Shown piece by piece: positions 52,308-60,895 of a DNA stretch of 64,000 nucleotides. The stretch is from Aeromicrobium ginsengisoli (GTDB lineage: Bacteria > Actinomycetota > Actinomycetes > Propionibacteriales > Nocardioidaceae). The notes beneath the pieces are model-generated. The model did no database searches. It was given only the letters and a program-made list of their open reading frames with translations, and was not told the origin of the DNA. The stretch covers positions 682,001 through 746,000 of the forward strand of contig NZ_SDPQ02000002.1 in the NCBI RefSeq assembly GCF_004134905.2. Direction: 5' to 3'. Position 1 is the stretch's first letter, and every line of letters begins with the position of its first letter. The position numbers were made by a program, and so were the translations under genes.

Positions 52308-53432
52308 ATGCGCAAAAAAGTCGTTGTGGCGATGGACAAGTTCAGGGGGTCAATGGGCGCTCGTGAGGCGACCGCACGCGTCGCGTACACGTTGCGCCGG
52401 GAACTCCCGAATGTCGATATCGTCGAGCTGCCGATCGCGGACGGCGGCGAGGGAACCGCAGACTCAGCAATGGTCGCCGGCGGCAGGCGCGTCCTCGTCG
52501 AGTCGGTCGATGCGCTCGGGCGTCCGGTCTCCACGTCGTACGTGGTGATCGGCGAGGTGGCAGTAGTCGAGCTCGCCGACACTGCAGGCTCGTGGCGTCT
52601 CGACCAGCTCACTGATGAGACCGCTCACCAAGCTTCGACATACGGCGTCGGGCTTGTTGTGGCAGAGGCGGTCCGCAGAGGAGCTACCTCGATCGTGCTC
52701 GGGCTGGGCGGGAGCTGCACGACCGACGGCGGGGCTGGGATGCTTCAGGCCTTGGGAGCGCGATCGGCGGACCTTGATGGACGCCCAATCCCGCAAGGGG
52801 GCGGCGGACTCGGCGTGGTGCACAAGGTCGACTTCACCGCGGTCAATCGCCTCATGGCCGGTGTCGAGGTTGTCCTCGCCTCCGACGTCGAATCGCCCCT
52901 CGTCGGGCCGACCGGGGCTGCTCGCGTCTTCGCCGCCCAAAAGGGCGCGAACGCAAAGACCGTCGACACGCTCGAGCGCAATCTCGAGCATTGGGCTGAA
53001 GTGGTGTCGGACGCCGTGGGCGCAGACCTGAGACACCAACCAGGGGGAGGGGCCGCCGGAGGGACGGGGTTCGCCGCGATGGCTGCACTCGGCGCACAGT
53101 CGCGGTCCGGTGCGGACATGGTGCTGGATCTCCTGTCCTTCGACGACTACGTCGGTCCGGGTGATCTCGTCATCACTGGGGAGGGGTCCCTCGATGAGCA
53201 GTCACTGTCCGGCAAGGCTCCCATCCAGGCCGCGCGGCGCGCCGAGGGGCGCGGAGCTTCCACCATCGCAGTAGTCGGACGGTGTCTGTTGACGCACGAG
53301 CAGCTCGGCTGCACGCCATTCACGTCCGCCCATGCGTTGCGGGACCTCGTACACGACGACGCGACCAGCATGAGATGTGCCACCACCCTGCTCGACAGAG
53401 TTGTCGCTGATATCGCGCAGGGCTTGTCGTGA
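52308..53432 (+). CDS. glycerate kinase (GarK/GlxK family)
   Basis: A 374-residue glycerate kinase type II: VVVAMDKFRGSMGAREATARV at the N terminus (the DSFKGS-like motif), LPIADGGEGTADSA, LGLGGSCTTDGGAGMLQALGA and VITGEGSLDEQSLSGKAP are the family blocks. It phosphorylates D-glycerate with ATP to a phosphoglycerate, feeding glycolysis. The start follows GAAGGAG. It is under the cargo LacI operator and next to a dehydrogenase, so the route may end in glycerate. Confidence 0.93.
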   Translation: MRKKVVVAMDKFRGSMGAREATARVAYTLRRELPNVDIVELPIADGGEGTADSAMVAGGRRVLVESVDALGRPVSTSYVVIGEVAVVELADTAGSWRLDQLTDETAHQASTYGVGLVVAEAVRRGATSIVLGLGGSCTTDGGAGMLQALGARSADLDGRPIPQGGGGLGVVHKVDFTAVNRLMAGVEVVLASDVESPLVGPTGAARVFAAQKGANAKTVDTLERNLEHWAEVVSDAVGADLRHQPGGGAAGGTGFAAMAALGAQSRSGADMVLDLLSFDDYVGPGDLVITGEGSLDEQSLSGKAPIQAARRAEGRGASTIAVVGRCLLTHEQLGCTPFTSAHALRDLVHDDATSMRCATTLLDRVVADIAQGLS

Positions 53433-53454
53433 CACTTGGTGCCGTTGTACGGTA

Positions 53455-53470
53455 TGGAAAGCGTTTACCG
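53455..53470. promoter_or_regulatory. LacI-type operator before the dehydrogenase operon
   Basis: The sequence tggaaagcgtttaccg is a near-match to the other two cargo operators and lies 15 bases upstream of the GTG start of the dehydrogenase gene. Confidence 0.72.
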
Positions 53471-53484
53471 AATGGAGCGGGTTT

Positions 53485-54531
53485 GTGTCTAGGGCGATGA
53501 TGAAGGCAGCGGTTGTGGACTCGTTTGGCGATTTAACTATTCGTGAGGTGCCCCGGCCCATCGTCGCCGACGCGAACGGCGTCTTGATCAAGGTTGCCGC
53601 CTGCGGGGTGTGCAGAACGGACATCGAGACGATCGACGGAGACCTCGCCGGCGTCTACGGCGTGCCCCAGTTCCCTTACATCCCCGGCCACGAGACGACT
53701 GGTGTCGTGGAGTCGGTTGGCGACGGCGTCACCAGCGCGGCGGTGGGCGACAAGGTCATTCTGCACCCGCTGACAACGTGCGGAACATGCACCGGTTGCA
53801 GGTCGGGCAAAGACATGTACTGCTCCTCTTCGACATTCGCAGGCGTCGATGCCGTGACGTGGGGCGGATGGGCCGAGTTCGTCGTGGTCGGCGAGCGTGC
53901 GCTCATCGTCGTACCTCCGGACTCCGACCTCGTCGAGCTAGCTCCGTACACGGATGCCGGGCTCACTGCCTACCACGCTGTCGAGCGCGTGCGGCACCTC
54001 CTGCTCCCAGACGCGGTGATCGTGATCATGGGGATCGGCGGTGTCGGGCACTTCGGCCTCCAGGTCGCACGCACGGCAACTCCCGCCACCATCGTCGCGG
54101 TGGAACCCTCAGCTGAGCGCTCCCAGCTTGCCAAGGAGCTCGGTGCCGATCATCTCGTCACGTCGCTCGGCGACGAAGCCCGCGACGAGGTGCTTGCGCT
54201 TACCTCCGGACGAGGCGCTGACGTCGTCATCGACTTCGCTGGCAACCTCGACAGCCCCAACCTCGGCATCTCGATGCTCGCTAAAGGCGGCACGCTCTCG
54301 ATCGTGGGGGCGTTAGGAGACCTCCAGATCAACACGCTAGCGGCGGTCGTGAAGGAGATATCCATCGTGTTCAACATCGTGGGCAACCATCATGAGCTCG
54401 CCACCTTGGCCTCTATGTCCGCCAAGGGATTGCGCTCGCCCTACGTGGTCTACCCGCTTGACGACGCGCACCGCGCGATCGACGACTTGCGCAACGGCCG
54501 GCTGTCCGGTCGCGCCATCCTCGTTCCCTGA
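53485..54531 (+). CDS. zinc-dependent medium-chain alcohol dehydrogenase
   Basis: A 348-residue MDR-family dehydrogenase. The catalytic zinc site is ACGVCRTD with GHETTG, and the structural zinc site has the closely spaced cysteines of CGTCTGCRSGKDMYC. The Rossmann fold carries IVIMGIGGVGHFGLQ. It oxidises an alcohol or reduces an aldehyde with NAD(P). The GTG at 53485 has GGAG 7 bases upstream; ATG 53497 is an alternative. The downstream genes follow at short spacing. Confidence 0.92.
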   Translation: MSRAMMKAAVVDSFGDLTIREVPRPIVADANGVLIKVAACGVCRTDIETIDGDLAGVYGVPQFPYIPGHETTGVVESVGDGVTSAAVGDKVILHPLTTCGTCTGCRSGKDMYCSSSTFAGVDAVTWGGWAEFVVVGERALIVVPPDSDLVELAPYTDAGLTAYHAVERVRHLLLPDAVIVIMGIGGVGHFGLQVARTATPATIVAVEPSAERSQLAKELGADHLVTSLGDEARDEVLALTSGRGADVVIDFAGNLDSPNLGISMLAKGGTLSIVGALGDLQINTLAAVVKEISIVFNIVGNHHELATLASMSAKGLRSPYVVYPLDDAHRAIDDLRNGRLSGRAILVP

Positions 54532-54555
54532 CGCCCCACACCTAAGGAGCACAGC

Positions 54556-54978
54556 ATGACCAGCACCATGACCCAGTCCGTCCTCACGACCTCCGGCGCT
54601 GATGCCATCTGTGCGGCTGCCGCCGCTCGGGCCGACGAGCTCAGCGTCAACGTCAGCATCGCGGTCCTCGACACGGCAGGTGTTATGAAGGCGTTCACCC
54701 GCCTGGATGGCGCGCCGATGGCATCCGTCAGCGTCGCCCAGGACAAGGCATTCTGCGCGGCTTCCACCTCCACCCCGACGAAGGCATGGACCGACATTGC
54801 GACCGCTGACCCGGTATTCGGCGCCGGCCTGCCATCCCTTCCCCGTTTCACTCTGCTGTTCGGCGGTGTCCCGATCACAGTCGACGGCACCGTAGTGGGA
54901 GCCGTCGGAATCAGCGGTGGCTCGAACGATCAGGACGAGGATATCGCTCAGGCAGGCGTAGCAGCGCTGGCCGGCTGA
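54556..54978 (+). CDS. GlcG/HbpS-like (DUF336) protein
   Basis: A 140-residue heme-degrading/GlcG-type domain: SVNVSIAVLDTAGVMKAFTRLDGAPMASVSVAQDKAFCAASTS and VDGTVVGAVGISGGSNDQDEDIA. Proteins of this family accompany glycolate and alcohol dehydrogenase operons. Function is not well defined; heme or cobalamin binding is known in HbpS. It follows the dehydrogenase by 24 bases with AAGGAG before the ATG. Confidence 0.85.
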   Translation: MTSTMTQSVLTTSGADAICAAAAARADELSVNVSIAVLDTAGVMKAFTRLDGAPMASVSVAQDKAFCAASTSTPTKAWTDIATADPVFGAGLPSLPRFTLLFGGVPITVDGTVVGAVGISGGSNDQDEDIAQAGVAALAG

Positions 54979-55045
54979 GCGCAACGCCCTTACACCCAAG
55001 TTTTCAAACGAGATTGCTCGGGAATCGCTAAAGAGGGGACTGGAA

Positions 55046-55585
55046 ATGACGATCACCAGCTTGGCCAATAGCAACATGCTGGCAAAACCTCTAGCACCGC
55101 CTGAAGAGTTTCTCGAGGCTATGGCCAACGTATGCACTCCCGTCACCATTGTCACCACGGCCACGACTGACGGCGCACCCTACGGCACAACTGTGAGCGC
55201 GTTTGCCTCGCTCTCGCTTGACCCACCCATGGTCAGCATCTCGCTAGGGCGGGAGTCCCGCCTGCTTGCTCATATTCGCAGGAGTGAGACCATCGGCGTA
55301 AACATCTTGGCGGCTAATCAGGCGGACCTCGCCACGTGGTTTGCTCGCAGCCAAGGCGACAAGTTCCAGGAAGCTGTTTGGGCGTGGGATTCGCAGCTAC
55401 CGCGCCTTGATCAGTGCGCCGGTTGGCTCACCTGTACCGTCAACGCACTCATCGATGGAGGGGATCACGTGGTGGTGCTCGCGTGTGTGAACACGGCTCA
55501 GACGTCCAGCGCTCCGCCGCTGGTCTACGCGCGCCGAAAGTTCGGCACTCACTCCGCTCTCAATGCTCAAGTGTGTTCCGATTGA
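55046..55585 (+). CDS. second flavin reductase-like split-barrel protein
   Basis: A 179-residue FMN-binding protein: NVCTPVTIVTTATTDGAPYGTTVSAFASLSLDPPMVSISLG, then IGVNILAANQADLATWFA and LIDGGDHVVVLACV. It supplies reduced flavin to a monooxygenase. It differs clearly from the copy at 40540, so the two were probably acquired separately. It may pair with another oxygenase not in this window or with the luciferase-type enzyme. Confidence 0.87.
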   Translation: MTITSLANSNMLAKPLAPPEEFLEAMANVCTPVTIVTTATTDGAPYGTTVSAFASLSLDPPMVSISLGRESRLLAHIRRSETIGVNILAANQADLATWFARSQGDKFQEAVWAWDSQLPRLDQCAGWLTCTVNALIDGGDHVVVLACVNTAQTSSAPPLVYARRKFGTHSALNAQVCSD

Positions 55586-55961
55586 GACGAGGAAGCGATC
55601 TGGTGAAGGTCAGGAAGCATGATGGTCCGTTAGTGCTGGCCAAGGACGAGTCATACCTCCACGTGGGGGACGCGGGCAGGGACCGATTTTCGGCGGAGCC
55701 TCAGGCAATCTGCGCGTGCGTGTCGGAGACCTGCTCCTACGACGTGGTGAACTATCCGTTGAACACGGATACGTTCGAGCAGATTGACGCCTTGGGTCCG
55801 TCCGTCCTCGAGTTCCTGCTGGGGAGACCACACCTTCACCAGTTCTCGCGGTGGAGTCGGGGCGGAACAAGATCACCTGACAGACCGAAGCCCGGGGAAT
55901 CGGATCGTACATGTGCCATCATTGGCACGATTGCGCACACCTGCGAAAGAAGCTGGTGTTG
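55586..55961. other. 376-base gap between flavin-related genes
   Basis: A plus-strand frame (55603-55962) crosses the gap but has no recognisable family, few good codons and a Cys-rich, disordered look. I do not call it. No strong palindrome was seen. Confidence 0.35.
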
Positions 55962-56537
55962 ATGACCCATTCTCATAAGCTTGATGGTGGTCTCCGGATC
56001 TTGGCCATCAATGCTTCTCCTCGCGGGACGGGCCGCACCACGGTTGCCGTACTTGAGATGCTCGCCGGTGCGAAACTTCTTGGGGCGGCCGTCGAGATTG
56101 TGGACCTGGATAGCCGTGATCACTTCGAACCTGTGGTCGCGCTGATGCAGAGAAGTGATGGAGTGGTCCTGGCATCTCCGACCTATCGAGCACGCCCACC
56201 GGCTCAACTGAAGGCCTTCTTGGATGCGCTGCCGCGGACTTCCGACTCATCGGGAGGCGGTTCCCCGTTTGCGGGCAAGGCTGTCGCCCTTTTGCAGACC
56301 GGGGCTACAGCGCATCACTTCCTAGCTACCGAAGACACACGGGCAGTCCTCAGCTCGTTCTTTGCCGCCCAGGTCATGGCCCCCTCGCTGTACTTCAGCC
56401 ACACAGACTACGAAGATGCGACGAAGTTGACCGTTGCTGCGCAAGAACTTGCCCAGCGACATGGACGGGCTCTTGCGCAGTTTTCTATGGCGCTCAAAAC
56501 TTGTCCTGAGGTGACGAGCTTGCAGCCATTGGCATGA
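55962..56537 (+). CDS. NAD(P)H-dependent FMN reductase-like flavodoxin-fold protein
   Basis: A 191-residue NADPH-dependent FMN reductase: ILAINASPRGTGRTTVAVLEML binds the FMN phosphate and LASPTYRARPPAQLKAFLDAL the isoalloxazine. Enzymes of this group make FMNH2 or reduce quinones and azo compounds. It is the third flavin-reducing type protein in the cargo, ending the group. Ribosome site is weak. Confidence 0.85.
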   Translation: MTHSHKLDGGLRILAINASPRGTGRTTVAVLEMLAGAKLLGAAVEIVDLDSRDHFEPVVALMQRSDGVVLASPTYRARPPAQLKAFLDALPRTSDSSGGGSPFAGKAVALLQTGATAHHFLATEDTRAVLSSFFAAQVMAPSLYFSHTDYEDATKLTVAAQELAQRHGRALAQFSMALKTCPEVTSLQPLA

Positions 56538-56574
56538 CCTTAAGGGTGTCAGTAGCGGACGTTCGGATCGCGGA

Positions 56575-57770
56575 TGTCAAGTGGGAGCTTCGGTTCCTTG
56601 GCCACGTTCTGCGCCGAGCATGAGATCTGTCGCAAGACGTTCTACGCGATCTTGGCCTGGGCCCGCGACGAGGGCCAAGCAGCTGCGTTACAGCCGCGCA
56701 GTCGCCCTCCCTAGGCCCAGCCTGGGCGGATCACCTCCACGGTCAGGGACCAGGCCTTGGGGTGCGGGCGGCATTGGAGTCCTAGGGCCTCGACTATAGG
56801 CCAATCAGCGTCCACGACAAGATGCGCACCTTAGGCATAGACGCACCGTCCGTGGCGTGGTTGGCCAGAATCTTCCGAGAGGCAGGCGTGGCCCGAGTCG
56901 AACCTAAAAAAGGCCCCGGTCAGCGTGGCGCCGGTTCGTCTATTTTGCGCCGAACGCGTGCCGGCAACTCGACTCGACCGAATACGTCCTGACCCAAGGA
57001 CGCACGGGTGTGATCTTCCATCTACTCCTTGGCTTCGCTCGTGGCGCCCGGCGAGACCGTTAGATGCTGCGATCACCGTGGTTAAGGAGGGCATTGGAGC
57101 TCGCCGGTTCCCCAACGGCTACTCACCGACAACGGGCTGGCGTTGAACCCGTCCCGGCGTGGGGTGGTCGGCGAACTCGTCCCCTATCTCACCTCGTTGG
57201 TGTCGAGCCGATCACGGGCAAGCCTTACAAGCTAACCACCCAAGGAGAGAACGAACGGGTTCACCAGACCCTGTTTCCGGTCCTCGACAACCAGCCCCTG
57301 GCCGGCAGCCTCGCCGAGGTCCAGGCGCAGGTCGATACCTTCGACCTCATCTACACCACCGAACGGCCCCGCCAGAGTCAGCCCCGGACGCATCACACCG
57401 CTAATGGCCTGGGCGGCCACAGCCAAGGCCGAGCCACCCCGCCTGGCAGGTCCTGGCGCGGTCCGGCCCATCCAGCCCACCGTCGACGGGGTGCGGACCA
57501 CCAAGGTCAGCCGCAATGGACGATCCGGGCCAGGATCGATTCCATGATGGGCCGCCACTATGCCGGCCAACTCGCCTGCGTCACCTATGGATCCGACACC
57601 ATCGAGATCTTCGATCACCAAGGCGCCCACATCGCCGAGGCCGACTGGCCCGCCCCCGACGTCATCTGCGTCAGGGCCAGCCAACTCCCGCCGAGACCCA
57701 ACCGACACCGATGTCCTGACACCAAGCGTCACCCATGTCCCGATGCGCAATTGTCACCAACGTCCTGAGA
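56575..57770 (+). pseudogene. decayed IS481-family transposase
   Basis: Separate pieces in shifting frames. An N-terminal HTH piece (56575-56710) encodes SLATFCAEHEI then RKTFYAILAWARDEGQAAALQPRSR. A middle catalytic piece (57230-57400) encodes GKPYKLTTQGENERVHQTLF and LAGSLAEVQAQVDTFDLIYT, the conserved IS481 core with its terminal Glu region. A C-terminal piece (57540-57660) follows. Stops and frameshifts break the frame, so no active enzyme is made. It lies exactly between the cargo genes and the resumed conjugation genes and could have brought in or fixed the cargo. I could not define its terminal inverted repeats. Confidence 0.75.
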
Positions 57771-57936
57771 CATCCCACACGCACGAAGCAACTTTCAGGG
57801 GAACGTCGGCTGACGTGCGCGAACGCAACGTTCCCCCTGACGTTCCCCCGACTCAGCGGTCCGAGGGGGAACAAATGCGGTGACATCCAGGCGACACCTT
57901 CCTGCCATGCCCAAGGCAAGCAGGAAGGAACTCGAG

Positions 57937-58806
57937 ATGAGTGTTGCAACGATGCTGGGCGTCGAAGACGTCGAAGGCCCGACGCTGGCCCAGGCTCGAC
58001 GAAAGTGGGATGCGTGGAAGGCCGATGAACGCGACCTGTCGGTCGTCAACGATCTGCTCGGCTTGCGTGTCTGGACCCGGACGGCCGAGTACGAGGACTC
58101 CGACAATGTCCTGCGTGCCTTGGCCAAGCTCGGCTCACCCACCGGAGGTAACGACCCGGCTGCGATCAGCGCCCTGACATGGGCCCTGCTGCCCGGTGCC
58201 ACCCGAATCGCCTACCAGCTTTCGGACCTGGCCAGCAACGTAGATGAGCTCGTCGCCAGCCACCTGTGGACTTCGGCGAGGACCTTCAGGTGGGAGTCGC
58301 GGCGGTCGACCGCCATGTCGATTCTGCGCGACACACGCCGCGGGGTACATGCTGAACTCGGGGTGGGCGACGCCGCGCGGCGCGCGGACCGCACCTGGTA
58401 CCAGACGGTCTGCGTGGAACCGGAATCGCCAACGTGGCACGACTGCATCGTCGGGCCCGCCGACGCCTGGACCGACTCCGCGACTCTCGATCTGCTCGAT
58501 CTTTTTGCCCAAGCCACTCGTGCAGGGGTGATCACACGCTCCGAGCGGACTCTGCTGATTGATCTTGCAACAGTCGCCCACAGTATCGGTGAAAACTACT
58601 CAGTGAACCGCGGCCGGGGCGGGTTGGCCGGTACGGCCCCGGTGGAGGTCGTTGCCAATCGAAACGGTCTCAATTCGCGGACCGTCCGCCGCCGAGCAGC
58701 ACGGTCGCTCGACAAGCTCAAGGCTTTTACGGCAGCACCAACCGCGACGGGCGCGTATCCGACTGGCCGCACGGCACAGATTTCGGGCCTTGGGTACGCG
58801 AGGTGA
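57937..58806 (+). CDS. sigma-like C-terminal HTH protein of the conjugation locus
   Basis: A 289-residue protein with no assigned family. The C terminus (about residues 220-265: GTAPVEVVANRNGLNSRTVRRRAARSLDKL) is a helix-turn-helix like region 4 of sigma factors. The rest is helical (ATRIAYQLSDLASNVDELVASHLW). It may regulate the secretion genes that follow, with the next gene overlapping by four bases. I chose the ATG at 57937 because AGGAAGGA precedes it; an upstream ATG at 57907 is possible. Confidence 0.7.
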   Translation: MSVATMLGVEDVEGPTLAQARRKWDAWKADERDLSVVNDLLGLRVWTRTAEYEDSDNVLRALAKLGSPTGGNDPAAISALTWALLPGATRIAYQLSDLASNVDELVASHLWTSARTFRWESRRSTAMSILRDTRRGVHAELGVGDAARRADRTWYQTVCVEPESPTWHDCIVGPADAWTDSATLDLLDLFAQATRAGVITRSERTLLIDLATVAHSIGENYSVNRGRGGLAGTAPVEVVANRNGLNSRTVRRRAARSLDKLKAFTAAPTATGAYPTGRTAQISGLGYAR

Positions 58807-59009
58807 TAGGCGTGAATGCCAACGACGAAATCGACGCCCTGTTCAACAGCGCCGGCCGAGAGAGCGAAGCCATCGAGGCGCTCGACGGCGCGATGAAACA
58901 ACTCAAAGCCGCCCGAGGGGTCAAAGCCCGTCTCGCGACGTTCGACGCACCCCAGCTCAAGGAAGGGCTGATGCGCCGAAAGGGCGCACTCGGAGGCGGT
59001 CCCTCATGA
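58803..59009 (+). CDS. small helical protein of unknown function
   Basis: A 68-residue protein (NDEIDALFNSAGRESEAIEALDGAMKQLKAARGVKARLATFDAPQL in its core; first residues start at GTG 58803 or 58812). Predominantly helical and charged, with no domain I recognise. It overlaps both neighbours by four bases, so it is translated with the P-loop protein downstream. Confidence 0.65.
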   Translation: MIGVNANDEIDALFNSAGRESEAIEALDGAMKQLKAARGVKARLATFDAPQLKEGLMRRKGALGGGPS

Positions 59010-59800
59010 CCACAGCCGTATCAGTGTCCGAGCTCCAGCGGGCATGGGCTGCGGTGGAAGCAGGAGAGTTCCGAGCTGGCGACTCCTCGAGACGACGCCG
59101 CATAGACACCTGGCGCCCCGCCGAACCCAGCATCATCGTTGCCGGAGCGACTGGACGCGTCGGAGCGTCCACCGTGGCTGTGACGATGGCGACTGGCGCA
59201 CGGCAACGGGTGCGCGTGGTCGAGTGCAGCTCGATGCACGCAACCGGGCTCGCGGCCGCCACCTCCGCCGAGCTCGGTGTCAGCGACACAGGCTGGCGCC
59301 GTGGAATGCGAGACCAGGTCCTCATCGAACGAACCACCGGCACATTCGATCACGTCGACGACGTGCCGGCACCGGACGAAACCGATTCCGATCTGACGAT
59401 CATCGACGCCAGCTGGGACCTCAACCAAATCGCCAACGTCGGATCCTGGCTGACCACCCTGGCCGCCACCGCGCCGCTGGTCATCGTGAGCGTCGCCACA
59501 GCCCCCGGGCTGCGGGCCCTCGACACCGCCTTGCAGCGCATCGCGCGCCCCGACGACATCTGGTGCATCGTCCTGGGTCCCGCGCTGAAGAAGTGGCCAA
59601 AGCCGCTCCACCTAGCCACCACCGCCCGAATCCAAGACGCCATCACACGTGGCCGCCTCACAACCGTCCCCGTCGTGCCGTCCCTGTCTATCACCGGACT
59701 GACACCTGAACCGCTGCCGCCACACCTGGTGACGGCATGCGCACCTGTGTTCGACCAGACGGTCGCACACGCGAAAGGAAACCATCATGATCCGCTCTGA
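59006..59800 (+). CDS. MinD/CpaE-like P-loop protein of the conjugation locus
   Basis: A 264-residue P-loop protein with the deviant loop IIVAGATGRVGASTVAV at about residue 43, the GxxGAST pattern of actinobacterial CpaE/Ssd-like proteins, and LTIIDASWDLNQIA as a Walker B-like strand. It may position the transfer machine as TadZ does for the pilus, with which it shares the loop type. Its 3' end overlaps the small membrane protein gene by 14 bases. Confidence 0.75.
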   Translation: MTTAVSVSELQRAWAAVEAGEFRAGDSSRRRRIDTWRPAEPSIIVAGATGRVGASTVAVTMATGARQRVRVVECSSMHATGLAAATSAELGVSDTGWRRGMRDQVLIERTTGTFDHVDDVPAPDETDSDLTIIDASWDLNQIANVGSWLTTLAATAPLVIVSVATAPGLRALDTALQRIARPDDIWCIVLGPALKKWPKPLHLATTARIQDAITRGRLTTVPVVPSLSITGLTPEPLPPHLVTACAPVFDQTVAHAKGNHHDPL

Positions 59801-60077
59801 ACTCACCGCCCAGCTGGCTGCCGTGTGCCCGAAGGCCCCGCCCGGGGCCCAGACCTATGTCAACGACATCACCGGCTACATCCAGTGGGGTGTCCTGGCG
59901 ATCTTTGGCGCCGGCGTCCTCGTCGCCATTGGGGCCGTCGCCGCGGGTCGCATGTTCGGCATGCCCCATGCATCCAAGGTCGGCATCATCTCGGCAGTCG
60001 TCGTGTTCTTCGCTGCCATCGCCTACATGGTGGTGCCGGCGATGATCGACGGCGTCACGGGCAGCGGCTGCGTCTGA
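59787..60077 (+). CDS. small two-helix membrane protein (VirB2/TrbC-like)
   Basis: A 96-residue protein with a leader of ~30 residues and two membrane helices (~33-55 and ~66-86; GYIQWGVLAIFGAGVLVAIGAVAA, VGIISAVVVFFAAIAYMVV). The size and topology match VirB2/TrbC-type conjugation pilins, although sequence identity is too low to be certain. It sits just before the other membrane transfer genes. Confidence 0.7.
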   Translation: MIRSELTAQLAAVCPKAPPGAQTYVNDITGYIQWGVLAIFGAGVLVAIGAVAAGRMFGMPHASKVGIISAVVVFFAAIAYMVVPAMIDGVTGSGCV

Positions 60078-60895
60078 TGGCCACGCAGGAGACCTCCACC
60101 GAATGGAGCCGCCGCCGACTGCTGGCGATGCTCGCCGGCGTCGTCGCGTTCGCGCTGCTGGTCATCGGTGGGCTCGCGTACGCGGTGGTCGCCGCCTTCA
60201 GCCCCGACCACGCAACCGCCAGCAACGGATCTCCTGACACCCATTGGACCGCCGGGCCCGACGGTGTGCGCGGAGACGCGTACCGCGACGCGCTCGCTGC
60301 CAAGCCCATGCTCGAGGCGAACGAAGACGACATGAAACCTGTCGCCCCTGCGCTCGACACGCCGCGCCGGATGCTGATTGGGCCATCGACCAAGACCGGG
60401 CCTGTCGACGTGCCGTCGGGATTCGCCCACACCCCCGAGGGCGCCGTCGCGCAACTGGCTGCGATCGAGATCGCCGCCCTAACACCAATGTCGGTCCAGT
60501 ACGCCCGCGACGTTCACAACGCGTGGGCCATGGACGGAGCGGAGTTCGACACGTGGGAGATCGCCCAGTCCATCCAGTCGTTCCACGCCAGCGCAGGCAC
60601 GGTCGACGGTGACGGCGCCGTCAGCGTCACCACCACACCCGTTGGGGCGCAGATCAAAGGCACCGACGGACCTGACTGGGTGCTGGCGTGCGTCCAGCTC
60701 GACGTGACCGCCACCGTCGTGGAGCAGACCCGCTTCGGGTTCGGACACTGCGAACGCATGCAGTGGACCGGCGACCGCTGGAGGATCGCCGCCGGGAAGC
60801 CACCCGCGCAGGCCCCCTCCACCTGGCCAGGGTCACAACGCAGCCTCGACGCCGGTTGGCGCCTGTGGGTTGAGGAGGACGATCACGATGAATGA
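60077..60895 (+). CDS. single-pass membrane protein of the transfer locus
   Basis: A 272-residue protein with one N-terminal membrane helix (~15-38) and a ~230-residue extracytoplasmic domain that includes GFAHTPEGAVAQLAAIEIAALTPMSVQYARD. Layout is that of VirB8/TcpC-like assembly proteins, but I do not recognise the fold. The ATG joins the upstream stop (TGATG). It overlaps the VirB6-like gene by eight bases. Confidence 0.7.
   Translation: MATQETSTEWSRRRLLAMLAGVVAFALLVIGGLAYAVVAAFSPDHATASNGSPDTHWTAGPDGVRGDAYRDALAAKPMLEANEDDMKPVAPALDTPRRMLIGPSTKTGPVDVPSGFAHTPEGAVAQLAAIEIAALTPMSVQYARDVHNAWAMDGAEFDTWEIAQSIQSFHASAGTVDGDGAVSVTTTPVGAQIKGTDGPDWVLACVQLDVTATVVEQTRFGFGHCERMQWTGDRWRIAAGKPPAQAPSTWPGSQRSLDAGWRLWVEEDDHDE

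Noticed and set aside
55603-55962. Possible protein frame between the flavin reductase and FMN reductase genes
   Set aside because: Poor codon quality, no family resemblance and no ribosome site; left as intergenic.
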